From Albugo candida (lineage: Eukaryota > Oomycota > Peronosporomycetes > Albuginales > Albuginaceae), in the NCBI GenBank assembly GCA_905220665.1, contig CAJNAR010000191.1, positions 247,134 to 311,133 on the forward strand: a DNA stretch of 64,000 nucleotides, read 5' to 3'. Below are positions 13,001-27,500 of this stretch, one piece after another (the stretch's first letter is position 1; every line of letters begins with the position of its first letter). The notes under the pieces were generated by a model. That model was not told the origin of the DNA. It saw only the letters and a program-made list of their open reading frames with translations, and made no database searches. The position numbers and the translations under genes are program-made.

Positions 13001-16000
13001 AGACTTTGCTGGCATCTCTCTTTCTACAATGTTTTGATACCATGTAAGCTGGTTCATGATAGTGAAATGTCGAAGCAATGAATATCAATGAATATTGTAG
13101 TAGTGGATACGAGTTCAACGATCCGGCTTAATATTGTATCAATTTGAAGCTGTGGTATTCAATTCTGCAATAACAAAGAATTTCGAAAAATGAACAAAAA
13201 ATCTGTTAATACTAGCACTTTGATGGATTAAGATTATCTCAACACCGTCGAGTATTTCATTTTCTACCATGTTTCAACCACTTTATCTAATTAATAGAAT
13301 TAAACTGTATAAGCAATAAGTTTATGTGTAGTGGATCATCCGAGTTCAATAGACTAGATTACTTGTGTATGAAATGAAAGCTTTTGTGAGAAAGCCTCTT
13401 TCGTGAATGAATGTCTTGTATGAGCACTACCCCTTTGGTGAATTTGGATTATCTTAACACCGTTACTGTCTTTCACTTCTCATGTTACCTGGTTCATGAG
13501 AGTGCAGTGTACAATCAATGAATATCTTTGTAGTGCACACGAGTTTCACGAACTAGATCAGTATTGAATCAATCAAAGGCTTTCATAAGATACGCTGACA
13601 TATTAAAAATGTCAAAGTATGACAAAAAAGGCTCTTACTACTAGGACATTGCTGGTTCTAAACTAACTGAACACTTTTCTGGCATCGCTCTTTCTACAAT
13701 GTTTTGATACCATGTAAGCTGGTTCATGATAGTGAAATGTCGAAGCAATGAATATCAATGAATATTGTAGTAGTGGATACGAGTTCAACGATCCGGCTTA
13801 ATATTGTATGAATTTAAAGCTGTGGTATTCAATTCTGCAATAACAAAGAATTTCGAAAAATGAACAAAAAATCTGTTAATACTAGCACTTTGATGGATTA
13901 AGATTATCTCAACACCGTCGAGTATTTCATTTTCTACCATGTTTCAACCACTTTATCTAATTAATAGAATTAAACTGTATAAGCAATAAGTTTATGTGTA
14001 GTGGATCATCCGAGTTCAAGAGACTAGACTACTTGTGTATGAAATGAAAGCTTTTGTGAGAAAGCCTCTTTCGTGAATGAATGTCTTGTATGAGCACTAC
14101 CCCTTTGGTGAATTTGGATTATCTTAACACCGTTACTGTGTTTCACTTCTCATGTTACCTGGTTGATGAGTGTGCAGAGCACGATCAATGAATATCTTTG
14201 AAGTACACAGGAGTTTCACGAACTAGATCAGTATTGAATCAATTAAAGGCTTTCGTAAGATACGCTGACATATTAAAAATGTCAAAGTATGACAAAAAAG
14301 GCTCTTACTACTAGGACATTGCTGGTTCTAAACTAACTGAACACTTTTCTGGCATCGCTCTTTCTACAATGTTTTGATACCATGTAAGCTGGTTCATGAT
14401 AGTGAAATGTTGAAGCAATGAATATCAATGAATATTGTAGTAGTGGATACGAGTTCAACGATCCGGCTTAATATTGTATGAATTTGAAGCTGTGGTATTC
14501 AATTCTTCAATAACAAAGAATTTCGAAAAATGAACAAAAAACTGTTAATACTAGCACTTTGATGGATTAAGATTATCTCAACACCGTCGAGTATTTCATT
14601 TTCTACCATGTTTCAACCACTTTATCTAATTAATAGAAATAAACTGTATAAGCAATAAGTTTATGTGTAGTGGATCATCCGAGTTCAAGAGACTAGATTA
14701 CTTGTGTATGAAATGAAAGCTTTGTGAGAAAGCCTCTTTCGTGAATGAATGTCTTGTATGAGCACTACCCCTTTGGTGAATTTGGATTATCTTAACACCG
14801 TTACTGTCTTTCACTTCTCATGTTACCTGGTTGATGAGTGTGCAGAGCACGATCAATGAATATCTTTGAAGTACACAGGAGTTTCACGAACTAGATCAGT
14901 ATTGAATCAATTAAAGGCTTTCGTAAGATACGCTGACATATTAAAAATGTCAAAGTATGACAAAAAAGGCTCTTACTACTAGGACATTGCTGGTTCTAAA
15001 CTAACTGAACACTTTTCTGGCATCGCTCTTTCTACAATGTTTTGATACCATGTAAGCTGGTTCATGATAGTGAAATGTTGAAGCAATGAATATCAATGAA
15101 TATTGTAGTAGTGGATACGAGTTCAACGATCCGGCTTAATATTGTATGAATTTAAAGCTGTGGTATTCAATTCTGCAATAACAAAGAATTTCGAAAAATG
15201 AACAAAACATCTGTTAATACTAGCACTTTGATGGATTAAGATTATCTCAACACCGTCGAGTATTTCATTTTCTACCATGTTTCAACCACTTTATCTAATT
15301 AATAGAATTAAACTGTATAAGCAATAAGTTTATGTGTAGTGGATCATCCGAGTTCAATAGACTAGATTACTTGTGTATGAAATGAAAGCTTTGTGAGAAA
15401 GCCTCTTTCGTGAATGAATGTCTTGTATGAGCACTACCCCTTTGGTGAATTAGGAATATCTTTACACCGTTACTGTATTTCACTTCTCATGTTACCTGGT
15501 TCATGAGAGTGCAGTGCATAAGCAATTAATATCTTTGTAGTGCATACGAGTTTCACGAACTAGATTAGTATTGTATCAATTTAAGGCTTTCGTAAGATAC
15601 GCTGACATTAAAAAAATATCAAAATATGACCAAAAAGGCTCTTACTACTACGACATTGCTTGTTCTAAACGAACTGAACACTTTTCTGGCATCGCTCTTC
15701 CTACAATGTTTTCATACCATGTAAGCTGGTTCATGATAGTGGAATGTGGAAGCAATGAATATCAATGAATATTGTAGTAGTGGATACGAGTTCAACGAAC
15801 CGGCTTAATATTGTATCAATTTAAAGCTGTGGTATCCAATTCTTCTATAACAAAGAATTCGAAAAATGAACAAAAAATCTGGTAAAACAACCACTTTGAT
15901 GGATTAGGATTATGTCATCACCATGAGTATTTCATTTTCTACCATGTTTCAACCACTTTATCTAATTAATAGAAATAAACTGTATAAGCAATAAGTTTAT

Positions 16001-17297
16001 GTGTAGTGGATCATCCGAGTTCAATAGACTAGATTACTTGTGTATGAAATGAAAGCTTTTGTGAGAAAGCCTCTTTCGTGAATGAATGTCTTGTATGAGC
16101 ACTTCCCCTTTTGTGGATTTGGATTATCTGATCACCGTTACTGTCTTTCACTTCTCATGTTCCTGGTTCATGAGAGTGCAGTGTACAATCAATGAATATC
16201 TTTGTAGTGCACACGAGTTTCACGAACTAGATCAGTATTGAATCAATTAAAGGCTTTCACAAGATATGCTGACATAATAAAAAATGTCAAAGTATGACCA
16301 GAAAAGCTCCTACTACTACGACATTGCTGGTTCTGGACTATTTGAAGACTCAGCTGGCATCTCTCTTTCTACAATGTTTTGAAACCATGTAAGCTGGTTC
16401 ATGATAGTGAAATGTCGAAGCAATGCATATTGTAGAAGTAGATACGACTTTAACCAAATGGCTTAATATTGTATCAATTTGAAGCTTTGGTATGTAATTC
16501 TTCTATAACAAAGAATTTCGCAAAATGAACAAAAATTCTTTTAATACTAGCACTTTGATGGATTAAGATTATCTCAACACCGTCGAGTATTTCATTTTCA
16601 ACCATGTTTCAACCACTTTATCTAATTAATAGAATTAAACTGTATAAGCAATAAGTTTATGTGTAGTGGATCATCCGAGTTCAAGAGACTAGACTACTTG
16701 TGTATGAAATGAAAGCTTTGTGAGAAAGCCTCTTTCGTGAATGAATGTCTTGTATGAGCACTACCCCTTTGGTGAATTTGGATTATCTGAACACCGTTAC
16801 TGTCTTTCACTTCTCATGTTCCTGGTTCATGAGAGTGCAGTGTACAATCAATTGATATCTTTGAAGTACACAGGAGTTTCACGAACTAGATCAGTATTGA
16901 ATCAATTAAAGGCTTTCATAAGATATGCTGACATTTGAAAAAATGTCAAAGTATGACCAGAAAAGCTCTTACTACTACGACATTGCTGGTTCTGGACTAT
17001 TTGAAGACTCAGCTGGCATCTCTCTTTCTACAATGTTTTGAAACCATGTAAGCTGGTTCATGATAGTGAAATGTCGAAGCAATGCATATTGTAGAAGTAG
17101 ATACGACTTTAACCAAATGGCTTAATATTGTATCAATTTGAAGCTTTGGTATGTAATTCTTCTATAACAAAGAATTTCGCAAAATGAACAAAAATTCTTT
17201 TAATACTAGCACTTTGATGGATTAAGATTATCTCAACACCGTCGAGTATTTCATTTTCAACCATGTTTCAACCACTTTATCTAATTAATAGAATTAA

Positions 17298-17497
17298 ACT
17301 GTATAAGCAATAAGTTTATGTGTAGTGGATCATCCGAGTTCAAGAGACTAGATTACTTGTGTATGAAATGAAAGCTTTGTGAGAAAGCCTCTTTCGTGAA
17401 TGAATGTCTTGTATGAGCACTACCCCTTTGTCTCAACACCGTCGAGTATTTCATTTTCTACCATGTTTCAACCACTTTATCTAATTAATAGAATTAA
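17298..17497. repeat. Truncated satellite monomer (~200 bp)
   Basis: The monomer jumps at 17430/17431 from the middle of subunit A ('ctacccctttg') straight to the corresponding part of subunit C ('tctcaacaccgtcgag'), losing about 460 bp. This leaves roughly one subunit. The breakpoint joins near-equivalent positions of two different subunits, as expected from misaligned recombination between them. Confidence 0.9.
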
Positions 17498-20400
17498 ACT
17501 GTATAAGCAATAAGTTTATGTGTAGTGGATCTTCCGAGTTCAAGAGACTAGATTACTTGTGTATGAAATGAAAGCTTTGTGAGAAAGCCTCTTTCGTGAA
17601 TGAATGTCTTGTATGAGCACTTCCCCTTTTGTGGATTTGGATTATCTGATCACCGTTACTGTCTTTCACTTCTCATGTTCTGGTTCATGAGAGTGCAGTG
17701 TACAATCAATTAATATCTTTGTAGTGCACACGAGTTTCACGAACTAGATTAGTATTGTATCAATTTAAGGCTTTCGTAAGATATGCTGACATTAAAAAAA
17801 TATCAAAATATGACCAAAAAGGCTCTTACTACTACGACATTGCTTGTTCTAAACGAACTGAACACTTTTCTGGCATCGCTCTTCCTACAATGTTTTGATA
17901 CCATGTAAGCTGGTTCATGATAGTGAAATGTCGAAGCAATGCATATTGTAGAAGTGGATACGAGTTCAACGAACCGGCTTAATATTGTATCAATTTGAAG
18001 CTGTGGTATTCAATTCTTCTATAACAAAGAATTTCGAAAAATGAACAAAAAATCTGGTAATACTACACTTTGATGGATTAGGATTATGTCATCACCATGA
18101 GTATTTCATTTTCTACCATGTTTCAACCACTTTATCTAATTAATAGAATTAAACTGTATAAGCAATAAGTTTATGTGTAGTGGATCTTCCGAGTTCAAGA
18201 GACTAGACTACTTGTGTATGAAATGAAAGCTTTTGTGAGAAAGCCTCTTTCGTGAATGAATGTCTTGTATGAGCACTTCCCCTTTTGTGGATTTGGATTA
18301 TCTGATCACCGTTACTGTCTTTCACTTCTCATGTTCCTGGTTCATGAGAGTGCAGTGTACAATCAATTGATATCTTTGAAGTACACAGGAGTTTCACGAA
18401 CTAGATCAGTATTGAATCAATTAAAGGCTTTCATAAGATATGCTGACATTTGAAAAAATGTCAAAGTATGACCAGAAAAGCTCTTACTACTACGACATTG
18501 CTGGTTCTGGACTATTTGAAGACTCAGCTGGCATCTCTCTTTCTACAATGTTTTGAAACCATGTAAGCTGGTTCATGATAGTGAAATGTCGAAGCAATGC
18601 ATATTGTAGAAGTAGATACGACTTTAACCAAATGGCTTAATATTGTATCAATTTGAAGCTTTGGTATGTAATTCTTCTATAACAAAGAATTTCGCAAAAT
18701 GAACAAAAATTCTTTTAATACTAGCACTTTGATGGATTAAGATTATCTCAACACCGTCGAGTATTTCATTTTCAACCATGTTTCAACCACTTTATCTAAT
18801 TAATAGAATTAAACTGTATAAGCAATAAGTTTATGTGTAGTGGATCATCCGAGTTCAAGAGACTAGACTACTTGTGTATGAAATGAAAGCTTTTGTGAGA
18901 AAGCCTCTTTCGTGAATGAATGTCTTGTATGAGCACTTCCCCTTTTGTGGATTTGGATTATCTGAACACCGTTACTGTCTTTCACTTCTCATGTTCCTGG
19001 TTCATGAGAGTGCAGTGTACAATCAATTGATATCTTTGAAGTACACAGGAGTTTCACGAACTAGATCAGTATTGAATCAATTAAAGGCTTTCATAAGATA
19101 TGCTGACATTTTAAAAAATGTCAAAGTATGACCAGAAAAGCTCTTACTACTACGACATTGCTGGTTCTGGACTATTTGAAGACTCAGCTGGCATCTCTCT
19201 TTCTACAATGTTTTGAAACCATGTAAGCTGGTTCATGATAGTGAAATGTCGAAGCAATGCATATTGTAGAAGTAGATACGACTTTAACCAAATGGCTTGA
19301 TATTGTATCAATTTGAAGCTTTGGTATGTAATTCTTCTATAACAAAGAATGTCGAAAAATGAACACAAAATCTGTTAATACTAGCACTTTGATGGATTAA
19401 GATTATCTCAACACCGTCTAGTATTTCATTTTCTACCATGTTTCAACCACTTTATCTAATTAATAGAATTAAACTGTATAAGCAATAAGTTTATGTGTAG
19501 TGGATCATCCGAGTTCAAGACTAGATTACTTGTGTATGAAATGAAAGCTTTTGTGAGAAAGCCTCTTTCGTGAATGAATGTCTTGTATGAGCACTACCCC
19601 TTTGGTGAATTAGGAATATCTTTACACCGTTACTGTATTTCACTTCTCATGTTACCTGGTTCATGAGAGTGCAGTGTACAATCAATGAATATCTTTGTAG
19701 TGCACACGAGTTTCACGAACTAGATTAGTATTGTATCAATTTAAGGCTTTCGTAAGATACGCTGACATTAAAAAAATTTCAAAGTATGACCAAAAAGGCT
19801 CTTACTACTACGACATTGCTGGTTCTAAACTAACTGAACACTTTTCTGGCATCGCTCTTTCTACAATGTTTTGATACCATGTAAGCTGGTTCATGATAGT
19901 GAAATGTCGAAGCAATGAATATCAATGAATATTGTAGTAGTGGATACGAGTTCAACGATCCGGCTTAATATTGTATGAATTTGAAGCTGTGGTATTCAAT
20001 TCTTCTATAACAAAGAATTTCGCAAAATGAACAAAAATTCTTTTAATACTAGCACTTTGATGGATTAAGATTATCTCAACACCGTCGAGTATTTCATTTT
20101 CTACCATGTTTCAACCACTTTATCTAATTAATAGAATTAAACTGTATAAGCAATAAGTTTATGTGTAGTGGAACATCCGAGTTCAAGCGACAAGATTACT
20201 TGTGTATGAAATGAGTTTTGTGAGAAAGCCTCTTTCGTGAATGAATGTCTTGTATGAGCACTACCCCTTTGGTGAATTTGGATTATCTGAACACCGTGAC
20301 TGTGTTTCACTTCTCATGTTACCTGGTTCATGAGAGTGCAGTGTACAATCAATTGATATCTTTGAAGTACACACGAGTTTCACGAACTAGATCAGTATTG

Positions 20401-20798
20401 AATCAATTAAAGGCTTTCATAAGATATGCTGACATTTTAAAAAATGTCAAAGTATGACCAGAAAAGCTCTTACTACTACGACATTGCTGGTTCTGGACTA
20501 TCTGAAGAATGTGCTGGCATCTCTCTTTCTACAATGTTTTGATACCATGTAAGCTGGTTCATGATAGTGAAATGTCGAAGCAATGCATATTGTAGAAGTA
20601 GATACGACTTTAACCAAATGGCTTAATATTGTATCAATTTGAAGCTTTGGTATGTAATTCTTCTATAACAAAGAATGTCGAAAAATGAACACAAAATCTG
20701 TTAATACTAGCACTTTGATGGATTAAGATTATCTCAACACCGTCTAGTATTTCATTTTCTACCATGTTTCAACCACTTTATCTAATTAATAGAATTAA

Positions 20799-21286
20799 AC
20801 TGTATAAGCAATAAGTTTATGTGTAGTGGATCATCCGAGTTCAAGAGACTAGATTACTTGTGTATGAAATGAAAGCTTTTGTGAGAAAGCCTCTTTCGTG
20901 AAGATACGCTGACATTAAAAAAATTTCAAAGTATGACCAAAAAGGCTCTTACTACTACGACATTGCTTGTTCTAAACGAACTGAACACTTTTCTGGCATC
21001 GCTCTTCTACAATGTTTTGATACCATGTAAGCTGGTTCATGATAGTGAAATGTCGAAGCAATGAATATCAATGAATATTGTAGTAGTGGATACGAGTTCA
21101 ACGATCCGGCTTAATATTGTATGAATTTGAAGCTGTGGTATTCAATTCTTCTATAACAAAGAATTTCGCAAAATGAACAAAAATTCTGTTAATACTAGCA
21201 CTTTGATGGATTAAGATTATCTCAACACCGTCGAGTATTTCATTTTCTACCATGTTTCAACCACTTTATCTAATTAATAGAAATAA
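20799..21286. repeat. Shortened satellite monomer (488 bp)
   Basis: Near 20901 the sequence passes from subunit A ('ctctttcgtga') into subunit B ('agatacgctgac'). Subunit B normally reads ggctttcgtaagatacgctg, so the junction lies in a short shared 'tttcgt.a' stretch. About 170-200 bp, roughly one subunit, is missing and two remain. Confidence 0.88.
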
Positions 21287-22092
21287 ACTGTATAAGCAAT
21301 AAGTTTATGTGTAGTGGATCATCCGAGTTCAAGAGACTAGATTACTTGTGTATGAAATGAAAGCTTTTGTGAGAAAGCCTCTTTCGTGAATGAATGTCTT
21401 GTATGAGCACTACCCCTTTGGTGAATTTGGATTATCTGAACACCGTGACTGTGTTTCACTTCTCATGTTACCTGGTTCATGAGAGTGCAGTGTACAATCA
21501 ATTGATATCTTTGAAGTACACACGAGTTTCACGAACTAGATCAGTATTGAATCAATTAAAGGCTTTCATAAGATATGCTGACATTTTAAAAAATGTCAAA
21601 GTATGACCAGAAAAGCTCTTACTACTACGACATTGCTGGTTCTGGACTATTTGAAGACTCAGCTGGCATCTCTCTTTCTACAATGTTTTGAAACCATGTA
21701 AGCTGGTTCATGATAGTGAAATGTCGAAGCAATGCATATTGTAGAAGTAGATACGACTTTAACCAAATGGCTTAATATTGTATCAATTTGAAGCTTTGGT
21801 ATGTAATTCTTCTATAACAAAGAATGTCGAAAAATGAACACAAAATCTGTTAATACTAGCACTTTGATGGATTAAGATTATCTCAACACCGTCTAGTATT
21901 TCATTTTCTACCATGTTTCAACCACTTTATCTAATTAATAGAATTAAACTGTATAAGCAATAAGTTTATGTGTAGTGGATCATCCGAGTTCAATAGACTA
22001 GATTACTTGTGTATGAAATGAAAGCTTTTGTGAGAAAGCCTCTTTCGTGGATGAATGTCTTGTATGAGCACTTCCCCTTTTGTGGATTTGGA

Positions 22093-22148
22093 TTATCTGA
22101 TCACCGTTACTGTCTTTCACTTATCTGATCACCGTTACTGTCTTTCAC
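22093..22148. repeat. 28-bp tandem duplication inside a monomer
   Basis: A 28-bp block starting ttatctgatcaccgttactg occurs twice in direct succession (22093-22120 and 22121-22148). All other monomers carry it once. It is a private duplication, useful as a unique marker in the array. Confidence 0.93.
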
Positions 22149-23962
22149 TTCTCATGTTCCTGGTTCATGAGAGTGCAGTGTACAATCAATGAATATCTTT
22201 GTAGTGCACACGAGTTTCACGAACTAGATCAGTATTGAATCAATTAAAGGCTTTCATAAGATATGCTGACATAATAAAAAATGTTAAAGTATGACCAGAA
22301 AAGCTCTTACTACTACGACATTGCTGGTTCTGGACTATTTGAAGACTTTGCTGGCATCTCTCTTTCTACAATGTTTTGAAACCATGTAAGCTGGTTCACG
22401 ATAGTGAAATGTCGAAGCAATGCATATTGTAGAAGTAGATACGACTTTAACCAAATGGCTTAATATTGTATCAATTTGAAGCTTTGGTATGTAATTCTTC
22501 TATAACAAAGAATTTCGAAAAATGAACAAAAAATCTGTTAATACTAGCACTTTGATGGATTAAGATTATCTCAACACCGACGAGTATTTCATTTTCTACC
22601 ATGTTTCAACCACTTTATCTAATTAATAGAATTAAACTGTATAAGCAATAAGTTTATGTGTAGTGGATCATCCGAGTTCAAGAGACTAGATTACTTGTGT
22701 ATGAAATGAAAGCTTTTGTGAGAAAGCCTCTTTCGTGAATGAATGTCTTGTATGAGCACTTCCCCTTTTGTGGATTTGGATTATCTGATCACCGTTACTG
22801 TCTTTCACTTCTCATGTTGCTGGTTCATGAGAGTGCAGTGTACAATCAATGAATATCTTTGTAGTGCACACGAGTTTCACGAACTAGATCAGTATTGAAT
22901 CAATTAAAGGCTTTCACAAGATATGCTGACATAATAAAAAATGTCAAAGTATGACCAGAAAAGCTCCTACTACTACGACATTGCTGGTTTTGGACTAACT
23001 GAAGACTTTGCTGGCATCTCTCTTTCTACAATGTTTTGATACCATGTAAGCTGGTTCACGATAGTGAAATGTCGAAGCAATGCATATTGTAGAAGTAGAT
23101 ACGACTTTAACCAAATGGCTTAATATTGTATCAATTTGAAGCTTTGGTATTCAATTCTTCTATAACAAAGAATTTCGAAAAATGAACAAAAAACTGTTAA
23201 TACTAGCACTTTGATGGATTAAGAATATCTCAACACCGTCGAGTATTTCATTTTCTACCATCTTTCAACCACTTTATCTAATTAATAGAAATAAACTGTA
23301 TAAGCAATAAGTTTATGTGTAGTGGATCATCCGAGTTCAAGAGACTAGACTACTTGTGTATGAAATGAAAGCTTTTGTGAGAAAGCCTCTTTCGTGAATG
23401 AATGTCTTGTATGAGCACTACCCCTTTGGTGAATTTGGATTATCTGAACACCGTTACTGTCTTTCACTTCTCATGTTCCTGGTTCATGAGAGTGAAGTGT
23501 ACAATCAATGAATATCTTTGTAGTGCACACGAGTTTCACGAACTAGATCAGTATTGAATCAATTAAAGGCTTTCATAAGATATGCTGACATATTAAAAAA
23601 TGTCAAAGTATGACCAGAAAAGCTCTTACTACTACGACATTGCTGGTTCTGGACTATTTGAAGACTTTGCTGGCATCTCTCTTTCTACAATGTTTTGAAA
23701 CCATGTAAGCTGGTTCATGATAGTGAAATGTCGAAGCAATGAATATCAATGAATATTGTAGTAGTGGATACGAGTTCAACGATCCGGCTTAATATTGTAT
23801 CAATTTGAAGCTGTGGTATTCAATTCTGCAATAACAAAGAATTTCGAAAAATGAACAAAAAATCTGTTAATACTAGCACTTTGATGGATTAAGATTATCT
23901 CAACACCGTCGAGTATTTCATTTTCTACCATGTTTCAACCACTTTACCTAATTTAGAATTAA

Positions 23963-24557
23963 ACTGTATAAGCAATAAGTTTATGTGTAGTGGATCATCC
24001 GAGTTCAAGAGACTAGACTACTTGTGTATGAAATGAAAGCTTTTGTGAGATGAGCACTACCCCTTTGGTGAATTTGGATTATCTTAACACCGTTACTGTC
24101 TTTCACTTCTCATGTTACCTGGTTCATGAGAGTGCAGTGTACAATCAATGAATATCTTTGTAGTGCACACGAGTTTCACGAACTAGATCAGTATTGAATC
24201 AATCAAAGGCTTTCATAAGATACGCTGACATATTAAAAATGTCAAAGTATGACAAAAAAGGCTCTTACTACTAGGACATTGCTGGTTCTAAACTAACTGA
24301 ACACTTTTCTGGCATCGCTCTTTCTACAATGTTTTGATACCATGTAAGCTGGTTCATGATAGTGAAATGTCGAAGCAATGAATATCAATGAATATTGTAG
24401 TAGTGGATACGAGTTCAACGATCCGGCTTAAAAGAATTCGAAAAATGAACAAAAAATCTGGTAAAACAACCACTTTGATGGATTAGGATTATGTCATCAC
24501 CATGAGTATTTCATTTTCTACCATGTTTCAACCACTTTATCTAATTAATAGAATTAA
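23963..24557. repeat. Monomer with two internal deletions (595 bp)
   Basis: Two gaps relative to the consensus: about 29 bp at 24050 ('ttttgtgaga' joined to 'tgagcactac') and about 45 bp at 24430 ('ccggctta' joined to 'aaagaattcg'). Both have a few bases of homology at the join. The second join also switches monomer subtype, because the sequence after it belongs to the 667-bp class. Confidence 0.85.
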
Positions 24558-27500
24558 ACTGTATAAGCAATAAGTTTATGTGTAGTGGATCATCCGAGTT
24601 CAATAGACTAGATTACTTGTGTATGAAATGAAAGCTTTGTGAGAAAGCCTCTTTCGTGAATGAATGTCTTGTATGAGCACTACCCCTTTGGTGAATTTGG
24701 ATTATCTGAACACCGTGACTGTGTTTCACTTCTCATGTTACCTGGTTCATGAGAGTGCAGTGTACAATCAATTGATATCTTTGAAGTACACAGGAGTTTC
24801 ACGAACTAGATCAGTATTGAATCAATTAAAGGCTTTCATAAGATATGCTGACATAATTAAAAAATGTCAAAGTATGACCAGAAAAGCTCTTACTACTACG
24901 ACATTGCTGGTTCTGGACTATTTGAAGACTCAGCTGGCATCTCTCTTTCTACAATGTTTTGAAACCATGTAAGCTGGTTCATGATAGTGAAATGTCGAAG
25001 CAATGCATATTGTAGAAGTAGATACGACTTTAACCAAATGGCTTAATATTGTATCAATTTGAAGCTTTGGTATGTAATTCTTCTATAACAAAGAATGTCG
25101 AAAAATGAACACAAAATCTGTTAATACTAGCACTTTGATGGATTAAGATTATCTCAACACCGTCTAGTATTTCATTTTCTACCATGTTTCAACCACTTTA
25201 TCTAATTAATAGAATTAAACTGTATAAGCAATAAGTTTATGTGTAGTGGATCATCCGAGTTCAAGAGACTAGACTACTTGTGTATGAAATGAAAGCTTTT
25301 GTGAGAAAGCCTCTTTCGTGAATGAATGTCTTGTATGAGCACTACCCCTTTGGTGAATTTGGATTATCTTAACACCGTTACTGTCTTTCACTTCTCATGT
25401 TACCTGGTTCATGAGTGTGCAGAGCACGATCAATGAATATCTTTGAAGTACACAGGAGTTTCACGAACTAGATCAGTATTGAATCAATTAAAGGCTTTCA
25501 CAAGATATGCTGACATAATGAAAAATGTCAAAGTATGACCAGAAAAGCTCCTACTACTACGACATTGCTGGTTTTGGACCAACTGAACCCTTTTCTGGCA
25601 TCGCTCTTTCTACAATGTTTTGATACCATGTAAGCTGGTTCATGATAGTGAAATGTCGAAGCAATGAATATCAATGAATATTGTAGTAGTGGATACGAGT
25701 TCAACGATCCGGCTTAATATTGTATCAATTTGAAGCTGTGGTATCCAATTCTTCTATAACAAAGAATTCGAAAAATGAACAAAAAATCTGGTAAAACAAC
25801 CACTTTGATGGATTAGGATTATGTCATCACCATGAGTATTTCATTTTCTACCATGTTTCAACCACTTTATCTAATTAATAGAATTAAACTGTATAAGCAA
25901 TAAGTTTATGTGTAGTGGATCTTCCGAGTTCAAGAGACTAGATTACTTGTGTATGAAATGAAAGCTTTTGTGAGAAAGCCTCTTTCGTGAATGAATGTCG
26001 TGTATGAGCACTACCCCTTTGTGGATTTGGATTATCTGATCACCGTTACTGTCTTTCACTTCTCATGTTCCTGGTTCATGAGAGTGCAGTGTACAATCAA
26101 TGAATATCTTTGTAGTGCACACGAGTTTCACGAACTAGATCAGTATTGAATCAATCAAAGGCTTTCAAAAGATATGCTGACATAATAAAAAATGTTCAAA
26201 GTATGACCAGAAAAGCTCTTACTACTACGACATTGCTGGTTCTGGACTATTTGAAGACTTTGCTGGCATCTCTCTTTCTACAATGTTTTGATACCATGTA
26301 ATCTGGTTCATGATAGTGAAATGTTGAAGCAATGAATATCAATGAATATTGTAGTAGTGGATACGAGTTCAACGAACCGGCTTAATATTGTATCAATTTA
26401 AAGCTGTGGTATCCAATTCTTCTATAACAAAGAATTCGAAAAATGAACAAAAAATCTGGTAAAACAACCACTTTGATGGATTAGGATTATGTCATCACCA
26501 TGAGTATTTCATTTTCTACCATGTTTCAACCACTTTATCTAATTAATAGAATTAAACTGTATAAGCAATAAGTTTATGTGTAGTGGATCATCCGAGTTCA
26601 AGAGACTAGATTACTTGTGTATGAAATGAAAGCTTTTGTGAGAAAGCCTCTTTCGTGAATGAATGTCTTGTATGAGCACTTCCCCTTTTGTGGATTTGGA
26701 TTATCTGATCACCGTTACTGTCTTTCACTTCTCATGTTGCTGGTTCATGAGAGTGCAGTGTACAATCAATGAATATCTTTGTAGTGCACACGAGTTTCAC
26801 GAACTAGATCAGTATTGAATCAATCAAAGGCTTTCAGAAGATATGCTGACATAATAAAAAATGTTAAAGTATGACCAGAAAAGCTCTTACTACTACGACA
26901 TTGCTGGTTTTGGACTAACTGAAGACTTTGCTGGCATCTCTCTTTCTACAATGTTTTGAAACCATGTAAGCTGGTTAACGATAGTGAAATGTTGAAGCAA
27001 TGAATATCAATGAATATTGTAGTAGTGGATACGAGTTCAACGATCCGGCTTAATATTGTATGAATTTAAAGCTGTGGTATTCAATTCTGCAATAACAAAG
27101 AATTTCGAAAAATGAACAAAAATCTGTTAATACTAGCACTTTGATGGATTAAGATTATCTCAACACCGTCGAGTATTTCATTTTCTACCATGTTTCAACC
27201 ACTTTATCTAATTAATAGAATTAAACTGTATAAGCAATAAGTTTATGTGTAGTGGATCATCCGAGTTCAAGAGACTAGATTACTTGTGTATGAAATGAAA
27301 GCTTTTGTGAGAAAGCCTCTTTCGTGATGAATGTCTTGTATGAGCACTACCCCTTTGGTGAATTAGGAATATCTTTACACCGTTACTGTATTTCACTTCT
27401 CATGTTACCTGGTTCATGAGAGTGCAGTGCATAAGCAATTAATATCTTTGTAGTGCACACGAGTTTCACGAACTAGATTAGTATTGTATCAATTTAAGGC

